DNA of 64,000 nucleotides from positions 692,376 to 756,375 of the forward strand of contig ML682092.1 in assembly GCA_007922195.1 (NCBI GenBank), in the 5' to 3' direction. Of the stretch, positions 23,061-33,366 are shown piece by piece; position 1 is the first letter of the stretch, and each line of letters starts with the position of its first letter. Source of the stretch: Podocnemis expansa. Taxonomy: Eukaryota; Chordata; Testudines; Podocnemididae. A model generated the notes under the pieces. It was not told the origin of the DNA. It worked only from the letters and a program-made list of their open reading frames with translations, and made no database searches. Position numbers and translations under genes: made by a program.

Positions 23061-24012
23061 TAGTATATTGATTTATGATATGTAGAGTCCACTTGAAGTG
23101 CACTTAAGATAAATCTGACCCACCATAGCAAATGAGTTTGATATGCCCTTGTAGTGCAGAGAATGTCATTTGGGCAGGTGGTGTTCCTACATGAACAGAC
23201 AAACCCCTTCCATTGGTGTAGGCTGTGTCTACCCTGGGGCCCCTGCTGATCTAGCTAATCTGGTCTGGTCTTTAGTGTAGATGTAGTCTAAGGGGAGTGA
23301 GGAGACATGACAGAGTCGAAGGGACAGAAACAAACTGGAAAAAATGGGGTTGGGAGAAGAGAAATGGATGTGTAGAAGAGGGCAGAAAGAAGAAGTGGAA
23401 AATGTGACAGAACAAAGGAAAGAAGGAAAGGGAAGAGCTGTAAAGAAGCAGAGGGAATATAGTGGGGGAGAGAAGGTGAAAAAGACATGCGTAGGGGGAG
23501 GAGGAGCTGTTGCTTGTTGGACACTGGCCAAGTCCACTGAGACCTGTGAGTAAAATGCCATGGTGCCCAGGCATTGTACACAGCAGAGCTCTGGAGAACT
23601 CAAAAGCATATGTTTCGGCATCAGCTGGTCTAATAGCCAATTCCACCTTCCCGACCCACCTGGTCTTTCTGTGGACTTTCTAACCCCCCAACACTGGTCT
23701 CATGTCAGCTCCTGCCCCAACACTCCCAGGGTACAGAGCTGGAAAGCTGGTGCTGTCAAGAGTCTCTGCCATGCAGACTGTACAGAAGTGCTGTCGCTGC
23801 CCATGCTACATCCCTTCTGGCTCCAAGCTCAGGTGGCGGATGCTCCCACCCCCTCTTGCACTGAACACAGGCCACTTCAGCAGCACCAGGATCCTTAAGG
23901 TCTGGCTGGAGATCTGAGCCAGTCATGACCTGGGGGTAATGTGTTGTCTGCAGGTTCCCCAAAAGCAGAGCAGCTGAAGAAGTCTCCCCTTCCAGGCGGC
24001 AGCTGTTAGCTG
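23061..24012. other. No gene; purine-rich tract
   Basis: From 23286 to about 23510 the plus strand is strongly purine-rich (GA, GGA and AAG runs). Frames across it are low-complexity. The rest has no assignment. Confidence 0.4.
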
Positions 24013-24020
24013 TCTTAGAC

Positions 24021-24621
24021 CAGTGTTTCTCAACCTTCAGTAGACCAGGGAACACCTAATGGTATAAATTGCATTATGCGGAACACCTCATGAAACGTTT
24101 TCAAAAAAGTTGGTATATACCAGCTGTAATGTGCATAGTATCTGTGTATTATACATTCCTGCAAAAATGATTCAGGAAACCACATTAAATACAGTTTTGT
24201 GACTATAACATGCATTTATTTTTTAAAAGAATAGATACATAAATCGTAAGTACACATATAACTTAAAACTGAAAATAACCAAGAGTTAAGAGCACTGGCT
24301 GGCTGTGGGCACTGAAAAGTGGAAGCTTTGTTGCTACTGGGGCATTTTACATTTGTCTCTGTTGTTACGGGCAATACAAATGGCAAAAAAATTAACATGC
24401 CCCTGTCACAGCAAAGGAGCAAGGTGGTGACAGACATCAACATGCACCTGGAAGCTATGCTGTGGCTGGGGGCATTTTAAATCTCCCAGGCACACCTTAG
24501 CTAGCCATGCTGCTCTTTCTGTCCTCCACACTCAGGCCCCCTGACAGGGAGGAGTGGTGCAACACCTTCACTATGTCTGGGGAGCACTGATGTTCTGCAG
24601 AACACTCATTGAGAAACACTG
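24021..24621. mobile_element. hAT-type nonautonomous transposon (601 bp)
   Basis: It begins CAGTGTTTCTCAA and ends TTGAGAAACACTG, a perfect 13-bp terminal inverted repeat. The flanking 8-mers TCTTAGAC (24013-24020) and GCTTAGAC (24622-24629) match at 7 of 8 positions. No transposase frame lies inside. Confidence 0.7.
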
Positions 24622-24629
24622 GCTTAGAC

Positions 24630-25404
24630 TGACAGGCCTAAAGGAACCATTGTTGTCTTCTAAACAGGACTTCCCTGAATTAATGCCTCTTCAAGCAGAA
24701 TCTAGAAAAACATCCCCTTTTTATTTAAAAATGGCCAGGGAAAGAGCATCCACCATTAATCTCAGTAAATTCTTCCATGGCTTATTATTCCCCACTGTTA
24801 AAAAATGCACCTTGTTTCTAGGTAGAATTTGCTTGGCTTCAAATTCCAACTATTGTATGTTGTTAGGTCTTTCTCCAGTAGACCAGAAGTTCCCAACCTT
24901 TTTAAGGCTGAGGGCCCTTTGTAGTTAAAAAAAAAAAAAAAAAAAAAAACAACCTGAGGGCCCTTGGAGGGTGCTTAGCACTGCTGCAGTGCCATAGGCA
25001 GAATTGGGCCCATGCAGGGCAGAACTGGGCCAACACCACTCTCCTCCTGGGGAGCAAGGGCCACCACAGACATGGCCCCCTGCCCCATCCCCTTGTTCCC
25101 CCCCCCCCCCCCCGTTTTTTGCCCCCCCCCCCGCTGATTCACTGTCCCCAAGGCACCCCAGGCCCACTTCCTCCCACCTTAGCTGACAACTGGTGGTGGT
25201 GCTGCTGCACCTGGCCACCCCCAAGGCTGCTCTTCCTGAGTGCAAGCAGGGCAGGAGTTTTACAAACCCCCTGCCTGGAGGAACCAGAAGCCTGGGTCTC
25301 TGTGGGAACCGGCGACCCTGGCGGCGTCTGGCTTCAGCTACCAGCCTGTCCAGGGACCCCCTAGAGCACTAGACTGAGGAACTCCCATTGTCAAATGTCT
25401 GTTA
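24630..25404. other. No gene; simple A and C runs
   Basis: It includes an A-run near 24928-24949 and C-runs near 25100-25131. 'ccagaagttcccaacc' at 24890 resembles one end of a miniature transposon, but I found no matching end. Confidence 0.4.
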
Positions 25405-25549
25405 CCCCAGATGATGCTGAGTGGATTGGGGGACCATTTGTGATATTATTTCCTATCAATATTTCAATGTTGCATTAATCCATATGAGATAGGCAATGTC
25501 AGGTACTGATAGAAAATTACCATTTGCTAAGAATGATTAGATTTTTTAT
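25405..25549 (+). repeat. Repeat X copy 2, first piece
   Basis: Matches about 21430-21590 of copy 1 and is cut by DIRS copy A4 at the GTT at 25550. The sequence resumes at 29305. Confidence 0.5.
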
Positions 25550-25769
25550 GTTTTTCTTCGAGCACTGCTCAGATGCATTCAGTAATAGGTGTCTCCGTGC
25601 CGGAGCACCAGATTGGTCAGAAAAAACTTGTCCTATCCTGTCAGGAGAGGGTGGGCAGCCTCCACCCCTTGCGCCACCCACTGGCTATATATGCAGCTGC
25701 CTCCCGACCGTTCTTCAGTTTCATTTCTTCCACCTTGCGCATCGGATTTGGAACATCTGCTCCTTGTGA

Positions 25770-26289
25770 ATGTGGTCCAGATGGCGTTGGGCCCCGGGGA
25801 GCCCCCCAATGACCCCCTCCCATCCTCCAGGGAAGCCAGGAGACCTTCCAACTGTGAGTGGCAAACAGCCAAGCTATAACCAGCAGGTACTTGCTGGATG
25901 TGTGGGAGTTGCTCGCAAAATTTAGAAGCTTGCTCTCACCTGAGGCCAGAGAGGAGTATGATGCTTTTCTGGAGGAAGGCAATGTAATCTCCCAAGATCT
26001 CCTCCTTTCAGCATGTGATGCAGTGGACACGGCCACTCGCACCGTGGCCTTGGCGGTAACTATCCGCAGGGTGGCATGGCTTAGGGAGCCTAGAGTGCCC
26101 CCTAATACACAGCAGGTGGTCCTTGACCTGCCCTTCGAGGGGACGCTTTGTTTCCCCCTGAAACCCTATCAGTGGTGGGCACCACTCGAGATCCCTGGGG
26201 AGAGGTCAAATACTTTGGCCTGCTCCCCCACACACCCACCCCTCCGACTTAGTTCCCCCCCCCGAATTCCTCCCTTTTTTCTCCCATAG
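25770..26289 (+). pseudogene. gag: DIRS gag core (A4), N-terminus deleted
   Basis: After the leader the sequence enters gag at the block that reads VQMALGPGEPPNDPLPSSREA, then shifts frame within the DLLGCKVYSSS segment, where a deletion has occurred. It continues as MANSQAITSRYLLDVWELLAKF, LISQ-like VISQDLLLSACDAVDTATRT and LDLPFEGTLCF. The zinc finger and Pro-rich linker are absent. The conserved gag end is near 26230, and no RT motif follows for 2.7 kb. Clearly nonfunctional, but it shows the LAP2-alpha-like core well. Confidence 0.75.
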
Positions 26290-28966
26290 TGGGACCACAG
26301 GGGAGCTTCCTTCCACTGCATCATCCACTGCAAAGACTGGGTCCTTGCCCCTTACCCCACAGGGAGGGGCCCACCCAACTCATCGCGACCCCACCTTCGA
26401 ACCTCGGGGATAGAGGCATCAGGGCATCATCGCTGTAGAAGGTCGACACACCCTTTCCCCCTTGAACGGGAACGGGATTTGGTGGGAACCATCTCCTCCC
26501 CCCACTTTTCCCCATTTGCTACTGCATCAGCAGACCTCTGATCTAGGACGACATGGCCCGACAATATAAAGACGCCCTGCCTCCACCAACGGTACCCAGG
26601 TACCATGGTCCAGCCCCACACTCTTTAAGCAGCGACTTCTTTGAACACACATGGAGAACCGCCCCTTTCCCCATCTCCCGTCCTCTCCCTTCCCGGACAT
26701 CCCTCTAACCCCGTACCTTCCATACCAACACTCTCGCCTGGGACGAGAGGCGCGTCTTGTAGTAGCCCCAGCACCGCTGCAGAGGCTCCAAGACATGCAT
26801 ATTCGATGCTTACCTGCACACAGGACTGCGCCTGTGACCCTGATGCCTCCCTCAAGTAGGCCTTCCTGAGTCCGGGTCAAGGAGAGGGGGATACCTCCAG
26901 TAGCATACCATCAGCTCTATGCATACCAGCCTTTGTGACTCCGACCCCAGTTCAATGAGAAATACCTCCTACTCATTGAGGGGGACACATCCGCTTAACC
27001 AGGGTGGATCTTAGCCTTCAAGAGAGGGCCAAGGTGAACAGCCCACCCCAGCCTGCTTCCCTCCCTCATGGGAACTATGGCTCCACACCCTTACCTCGTT
27101 GTGATCTCAGTGACGACCAGGGTTCCTACCCTAGGAACCCTCATCCTAAGCCCACCTCACAAACGTGGTGGTCAATTCTCTTTACACCCCTCGCTCGTAA
27201 GGAGGGGCCGGGTGTACCTTCTTCGAACCCCAGATAGGGAACCTAGGAGAGGGCACCTAGTTGCATCTCCACATAAAGGGAACAGCAAGGGGACACCCTA
27301 TTGGGCCATCCCTCATCAGTGCCCTCCCCCCACGTTACCAGCCCATCATAACTGGGCAGGAGACCACATGTAGGCAGAGGGGATCCTTCCCAAGGAACTT
27401 GTAGCTGCCTTTTTCTGACTCTCCGTCATGTACCCTGGTAGGATACTCCTCCCCCACCCTTTGTTTCTTGAGGCCTTCCCACTACGTCTGCTCGCAGACC
27501 TATAACTCTACTGTGGGGTTATGCCCACGGGCTTCGGTGGCTCCCAATACTACTGCTGTTCCTCCTCAATTCTTGAGGAACCATTGACATATACTGCCTG
27601 TCCACTCATGTGATTGACAGAGGGAATCAAGCTAGAGCCTATTTCCTGCAATATCCAGGAATTTAGGGATCGTACTCCCTCAAATCACCTTCCGATTTTC
27701 CGCCTGGGGACAATACTTTGTTTGGTCCCCTAACCCAAGAGTACCTTTGAAATACTGCAGTTGCCATCCTGTGGTGGATTCACTTCCTAGGTGGTAGGAA
27801 ATGAACCTTCCCTGGCATCCATGTTTTTCGGGATATCCCTGTATTGAGGAGTTTTCCTTGGCGCCCACACTGGCACAGCAGAGTGGTAGCGCTATCCTTC
27901 TGGAAATACTATAGGTGCTGGAGACCGTGACCTTACACGGCACTTCTACAAACCTATTGGTCCACGTTGAGGTGACCAAGTGATAGCTGGTGCTATCCCC
28001 GATCCTTCTTCTCCCTCCCTCACGCACTCCTCAGGGCCCTTGCGATGCCAAACCCTGCAAGATTGTAGGCCAAGCGGGCCCTTCCCGTGAGCTCTCATGC
28101 TACCGTGGGCCTTATAAGAACCAACTCAATAGCACTGCCTCAAGCCACCTTGCCTCTCTGTGGCTCTTATGTCCCAGAGCCTCTCTCCTGCGAGAACCCA
28201 GTCCTTGGTACCCGATTCAGCTGAAAACGTGCGCTCACACACTACCCGGTTTTATAGCTAGCATACCATAGGCCCTCCATTCTGCTCAGCTTGGCACTCT
28301 ATATGCTGCTGTTCAGTGTCTTGTGAGACTTTTCAGTCGTGTCAGGGGCCCACCCTACAACCCTGTCTTTTTACCCTCACTTGTATCAAACAGACTCTAC
28401 TACATCTGGTCGCAGCCTGGCCAAGGGTTAAGGTTATTCTCTTATGGCTACCTGTGTACCCAGTAGCCATCCAGATCAGTTCATAACTCTGTGGTTCCAG
28501 CTAAGGCCTTGGAGTGATCAGTTCAGGGAGTATTTTCCACCCTTTCTTCGTTCTTGTGCAGGACATGGCTATTATGGCTAAATCCACACTTGTTGGCATC
28601 CAGCATTCTCTCACGAGGCCACGCTGCAAGGCCCATAGCCAGACATTATTTTCTGTCTGTTATGCTTCACTTTTCCACTTATGTGGAGCATCTAATGCAA
28701 CCCTCTATGCTCAAGTTGTGTCCTTCATGCCGGTTATGGTGACCTTGTCCCAACCTGCTTATGTCTATATGTCTCGGCAGGTTCAGTCCTGCCACTGTCC
28801 TGGGTTGGCCCTCAGTTCTTGACTCTTCTGGGCCATGTCAAGGCCTGTTCGCCTCTTGACTCCAGCTAGATTCTTGCGGCTGGACTTCTCCGTTATGGGG
28901 CATGTTTCTGTGCTGAAGGTGGAAGACCCAACTCCACCCGCCATCCATCAGCATGGCTAGTAGTCA
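26290..28966 (+). other. Family A noncoding region (A4, fullest plus-strand copy)
   Basis: This 2.7-kb stretch is shared, in the same order, with the minus-strand copies at 3721-6226 and 17859-19540. I found no RT, RNase H, methyltransferase or recombinase motif on either strand. The largest frames are unrelated between copies, apart from a weakly shared antisense frame around 27.68-28.03 kb. Confidence 0.6.
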
Positions 28967-29061
28967 CCTATTACTGAATGCATCCAAGCAGCGCTCAAAG
29001 AACAGCGGGTTACTCACCAGTAACTGTCCTTCTTCGAGATGGGCTGCTCGGATTCATTCAG
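28967..29061 (+). repeat. DIRS internal complementary region (A4)
   Basis: 'ctattactgaatgcatcc' plus 'gcgctcaaagaac' (complement of the 5' start) leads directly into 'gggttactcaccagtaac' (complement of the 3' end). AAC, the complement of the terminal GTT, lies exactly at the joint. Confidence 0.8.
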
Positions 29062-29344
29062 ATCCCTCCTCTCCATCGCTGCATCTGGAGTTGGTGACTC
29101 TAAGGAACTGAGGAGAGATTGGGAGGCGGTTGTATATATAGCCACTGGGTAGCACAAGGGGCGGAGGCCGCCTACACTCTCCTGACAGGCTAGGACAAGC
29201 TTTTTCTGACCAATCTGGCGCCCCGGCGTGGAGACACCTATTACTGAATGGTTTCGAGCAGCCCATCTCAAAGAAGGATGGTTACGGGTGAGTAACCCAC
29301 CGTTTATGTATCATATCTATGTTTCAAGCCAGGGATATGTTTGA

Positions 29345-29878
29345 TGTATCTGTATTTTAACATCTTATACATTGGACAAACAGGAAAATCACAACACAAA
29401 AATAACAGTTGCTGAGCACCTCCATCTTACTAATCACTCCATTGATGATTTGTTAATGATGGTCCTCAAGAAAATCAATGGGACATCAAGTCTTCAAAGA
29501 GAAACAGCTGAAATTCAAATAATATGCAGATTAGATTGTTTGAAAGCAGGGCTGAATTGTAACTATGGATTCTTTTCAAATTATAAGAGGTAATTTGACT
29601 TCACCCTCCCTCTGTGTGCTGTTTCCTAGAGTTTGAATCCTTACAAATGCTCTGATTTGCTGTTGCAGTATGACCTGATCCCATATCTTACACTTCCCTG
29701 CTTTTTTTTCTACCCCTTCTGTAAGTTCCCCCTCTTCAAAGCATTTGACAAAGTGGATTTTCTCCCACGAAAGCTCATGCAATAAATAAATCTGTTGGTC
29801 TTAAAGTGCTGCAAGACTTCTTGCTTTTTTTGCTTTACTAGACTAACACGGCTGCTGCTTTGGAACTTAACTTGTGGT
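29345..29878 (+). mobile_element. Penelope-like element 3' end with GIY-YIG remnant
   Basis: A broken endonuclease frame is followed by the tail 'cccacgaaagctcatgc', 'gttggtcttaaagtgctgc' and 'gactaacacggctgctgc'. Because this tail directly follows the coding remnant, it ties the other tail fragments in the window to the same element type. 5'-truncated. Confidence 0.7.
29352..29590 (+). pseudogene. Penelope-like GIY-YIG endonuclease C-terminal fragment
   Basis: One frame reads ILYIGQTGKSQHKNNS, the YIG half of the GIY-YIG nuclease motif. After a stop or frameshift the sequence continues VAEHLHLTNHSIDDLLMMVL, QRETAEIQIICRL and ends KAGLNCNYGFFSNYKR. The order YIGQTG, EH-x5-H and a C-terminal GLN is typical of Penelope-like ORF ends, where the nuclease follows the RT. 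No RT is present here. The element would insert by target-primed reverse transcription; this piece cannot. Confidence 0.75.
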
Positions 29879-30499
29879 GTGTTTCTGTGCCACACCCAGA
29901 CTGAATTGTCTGTTAAATGGCCCATTAAAAAAAAAAAAAAACCTCATGTACAATGGGCCCAAGGCCTGATGAGTCACCACTATTTGTTCATGTGACTCAG
30001 ACTACATTTTATCGCTGTAAATTTCCACAAGCAGCATGAAAAAGTGCAAGGGGTATAGAAGGCAACTGCAACCCTCCCTGCCCCCACTATTGATTTGCCT
30101 TCAGTCTTCAGGTCAATCTACTGTCATCACCCACTACCTCTGGACCTATTCATCTACAACTGAAGCTGTGAAACAAAAGAATGAGACCGAAATTCTGCCA
30201 AAAAACTGATATATATGGACTTTCAAATCATTTGCATGTATGTGATTACTTTAATTCTTTAACATTTCTCTTATAGTGTATTTCCTCTAATTTGATAAAA
30301 AACCTTAAGTTCTCCTTCGAGTGCTGCTCACATCATTCAGTTACAGGTATCTACGTGCCGCAGTGCATGGTAGCTCAGAAAGTCTTTAGTGTTAGCCTGT
30401 CAGGTCAGGGCACACAGCCAACGCTTCGCCCAATAGTAATGCAGTTCCTCCTCAATTCTTGAGGAACCGTTGACATACTCTGCCCATCCACTCATGTGA

Positions 30500-31110
30500 T
30501 TGACAGAGGGACTCAAGCATTGGTTTCATGCGAAAAAACAGGCCATTGCAATGGGAGGAATTCCGTTCAGGGAGTCCAAGCCCTCAGTGACCCTGATAAT
30601 GGATGCCTCCAACTTGGGGTGGGGTGCCCACCTGTCTGGGGGCCTCTCCGCACAAGGTGTCTGGAGCCACAAGGGCAGTCTCCTCCACATAAATGTGAAG
30701 GAGCTCAGGGCCATCAGACTGGCCTGCATGACCTTCCTAGACTGGATCTAGGGCAGAGTCATCCAAATCCTCTCAGACAACACAACAGCTGTGTTCTACA
30801 CGAACCGTCGGGGGGAGTCTGCTCCTCGGCCCTATGTGAGGAAGTGACCAAGCTTTGGCAACTAGTGATAGACCATCACTTCACGCCAACTGCCGCCCAT
30901 CTTCCCGGAGTGGACAACAGCATAGCGGATTCACTCAACAGAAAGCCACTGCCGAATCACAAGTGGTCCCTCTACAACAAGGTCTTCTCCCTGTTGACAA
31001 CCAGATGGGGAACCCCTCAGATCGACCTCTATCCCATGGCACAGAACCACAAATGCCCTCAGTTCTGCTCCCTCCGAGGTCGGGAGAAAGGTTCTCTCAG
31101 TGATGCCTTC
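30500..31110 (+). pseudogene. DIRS RNase H domain
   Basis: The first frame reads GIPFRESKPSVTLIMDASNLGWGAHLSG, then NVKELRAIRLACMTFLDWI, before a stop at 30749-30751. The next part reads LSDNTTAVFYTNR. A shifted frame carries ADSLNRK after HLPGVDNSIA. The Asp of IMDAS, the Glu of KELRA, the Asp of LSDNTT and the Asp of IADSLNR form the expected acidic catalytic set. In DIRS this domain follows RT and degrades the RNA of the hybrid. Stops and frameshifts disable it. The RT palm upstream is missing. Confidence 0.8.
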
Positions 31111-32456
31111 CTCCTCAACTGGTCGGGAGCCCTAATGTATGCCTTCCCGCCAATTCCCCTGATTCACCAGGTGCTCCTGAAGGCCCTCACGGACAATGCA
31201 CTCATTATCCTGATAGCCCTGGACTGGCCCAGGCAACACTGGATCCCTCTCCTTCAAGACATGTCAGTGAGGACCCCACTCTGCCTCCCACGGTGGGCAG
31301 ACCTTCTGACACAGGACTCGGGATGCCTTCGGGACCCCAACCCAGGCCTCCTGCACCTGACAGCCTGGATGCTCTCTGGTTCAGCGAGCCAGAGAGACAC
31401 TGCTCGGATAGGGATAAAAACATCCTGGTTGGTAGCAGAAAACCCTCCATCAGGTCCACTTAACATGGCAAAATGGAATCACTTCTCCACTTGGTGCTGT
31501 GATAAAGGCATAGACCCTACCTCTGCAACAATTCAGGCAACTTTAGATTACCTTCTTGACCTAAGACAGAAAGGCCTATTCCTGTCCTCACTGAAAGTGT
31601 ATTTGGCAGCAGTCTTGGCCTTTCACCAAACAGTAGATGGGGCTCCACTCTTTTCACACCCCATCTGCCATAGATTCCTGAAAGGAGTGGAAAAACTTTT
31701 TCGCCACATCTGTAACCCCACCCCACAGTGGGACTTGAATGTGGTGCTACAGGCTCTGACAGAACCACTGTATGAGCCCTTAGAGCCACTCTGCTCATGC
31801 TGTCCTGGAAGGTGGCTTTCCTGGTAGCTGTTACCTCAGCCAGAAGGGTTTCAGAGCTACGAGCCCTATCCTCTGAACCCCCATATACGGTTTTCTTCCC
31901 AGACAAGGTGGTCCTGCATCACCACCCCTCTTTCTTGCCCAAGGTTGCCACCGCCTTCCACATGAATCAAGAAATCTGCCTGCCGGTCTTCTATCCAGAC
32001 CCTCAGGTGACAGAAAACCAGAGACGGTGGCATACCCTGGATGTGAGGAGAGCGCTCCTAATCTGTACTGAGCGCACACAATCTTTCCGCAAGACCTCCC
32101 AACTGTTTGTGGTGGTTGCAGAATGCATGAGAGGTTCTCCGGTATCCTCCCAATGCATCTCCAAATGGATTGTGAACTGCATTAAAGACTGCTACAGAAG
32201 GTTGAACACACCTCTCCCAGAGACTGTGAAAGCCCACTCTACCAGAGCTCAGGCGTCTTCCATGGCCATCCTCGTTAAGTTCCCGATCCAAGAAATCTGC
32301 AGGACCACTACGTGGTCATTGATACATGCCTTCACGACGCACTATGCCATTGCCCAACAGGTGAGAGATGCTGCTGCTGTGGGCAGAGCTGTACTCAGTG
32401 TGGGTAGACTGCAACTCCTCCCACCATACTTGGGTATGGCTAGCAGTCACCTGTAA
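31110..32456 (+). pseudogene. DIRS tyrosine recombinase (integrase)
   Basis: The N-terminal core-binding part is in the frame that ends near 31827 (SWLVAENPPSGPLNMAKWNHF, ATLDYLLDLRQKGLFLSSLK). After a frameshift near 31.79 kb a 219-codon frame (31797-32456) holds the catalytic half: SARRVSELRAL (first Arg, residue 16 or 17), HSTR (147-150), Trp163 and THY with the nucleophile Tyr173. The R, H-x2-R, Y set is complete. The enzyme joins the circular DNA intermediate to the genome without an integrase-type duplication. Only the frameshift breaks it. Confidence 0.85.
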
Positions 32457-32545
32457 CTGAATGATGTGAGCAGCGCTTGAAGGAGAATGGTTGGTTACTC
32501 ACCAGTAACCATCCTTCTTCGAGATGGGTTGCTCACATACATTCA
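32450..32545 (+). repeat. DIRS internal complementary region (B1)
   Basis: 'cctgtaactgaatgatg' and 'agcgcttgaaggag' (complement of the 5' start) are joined to 'ggttactcaccagtaacc' (complement of the 3' end). Confidence 0.8.
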
Positions 32546-32805
32546 GGCCCCTCCCACTGTCCCTGCTAACGGAGTTGGCAAAGGTATACGGGACTGGGAG
32601 GGTCAGGGTCACGGTCACATATATAGCTGCGGCCGCGGTTGCTGCCGCGGCGTGGTGGCAGCATTGGCCGTGCGCCCGCACCTGATAGGCTAATGCTAAA
32701 GACCTTCCAAGCTACCATGCACTGCGGCACGTAGACACTTGTAACTGAATGTATGTGATCAGCCCATCTCAAAGAAGGACAGTTACTGGTGAGTAACCAA
32801 CCGTT

Positions 32806-33185
32806 TTAGTTACTAAGGGACTGGCTGGCAGAGTGGTATTTTGGTTAAGATTCAAACTTCTATTGATCTGATACTGTGGCTGATTCTCTGGGATCAGGAG
32901 AAACCTTTTGGTAAAGAGCATGGAGTTTGAAGTAACTTACCTGTTTTCTGGAGCCAGAGGCTAAGTGGGACCCAGAGACTGAAATGCAGTAGAGGGGACT
33001 GAGTATATTTTTGTTTTCGCTTCTTGATAACCAGTGTGGAGGATCAGGAGCATTATTTTTGACTGGTTGGGAAGCCAGACTTCAAAGTCACCCACAAAGG
33101 CTGGAGGAATTTGCTCTCCTTTTGCAGCCTGCTCTGACCTTGGCTTTTCCAGGTGGCTAACCTAGGCGAAACCAGCTCACACACT
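32806..33185 (+). repeat. Repeat X copy 2, third piece
   Basis: It resumes 'agttactaagggactggctggc' in line with 'agttactaaaggattggctg' near 22433 of copy 1 and continues to the X end. This fixes the B1 insertion site. Confidence 0.55.
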
Positions 33186-33189
33186 GGTA

Positions 33190-33366
33190 CATCCTCGTGA
33201 CTTCTGATCATTCCACTCCTCAGCCTTCTCTTTATTGAGATAACTACACTGAGGTCCTGTAATGTGTATCATCTAATCCTGCTTATTGTGCTTCTCTGAC
33301 TCTGCTCCAATTTTTCAGCATCCTTCTTGAACAGCAGGCACCAGACCTGCATGCAGCATTCCAGCA
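33190..33366 (-). mobile_element. Older CR1 LINE, piece 1
   Basis: Reads 'agcatccttcttgaacag', 'cattccagcagtg' as in the reverse complement of CR1 RT-to-tail sequence, more diverged than the neighbouring young CR1. It continues at 35697-35786 and 39402-39625. Confidence 0.55.

Larger units (their letters stand above)
25550..29304 (+). mobile_element. DIRS family A copy A4 (gag remnant plus noncoding region)
   Basis: Both ends are intact and each carries GTT (25550-25552 and 29302-29304). Order: 5' leader with 'ctatatatgcagc' near 25685, a gag lacking its finger and linker, about 2.7 kb of noncoding DNA (26290-28966), the internal complementary region (28967-29061) and the 3' terminal block. 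It splits repeat X, whose uninterrupted copy near 21590 shows the empty site. Confidence 0.85.
29305..30308 (+). repeat. Repeat X copy 2, second piece
   Basis: Continues repeat X after A4. A Penelope-like insertion (about 29345-29878) interrupts it. The part after 29880 aligns with about 21690-22440 of copy 1, minus the GC-rich insert. It is cut at 30309 by DIRS copy B1. Confidence 0.5.
30309..32805 (+). mobile_element. DIRS family B copy B1 (RNase H and YR)
   Basis: GTT lies at both ends (30309-30311 and 32803-32805). Leader 30312-30426, then an 85-bp stretch of family A type (30427-30511), then RNase H and YR coding sequence, the internal complementary region (32450-32545) and the 3' terminal block with a TATA-like 'acatatatagc' near 32617. 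Gag and the RT proper are deleted. It splits repeat X. Confidence 0.85.

Noticed and set aside
27680..28027. Antisense frame in the family A noncoding region (115 codons), with a similar frame at 4636-4881 containing KVTVSS
   Set aside because: The two translations resemble each other, but copies A3 and A2 break the frame while keeping nucleotide similarity, so shared ancestry explains it without coding function.
30313..30370. Second tyrosine recombinase attachment site of a phage type
   Set aside because: The motif is the DIRS 5' end, explained by the retrotransposon structure.
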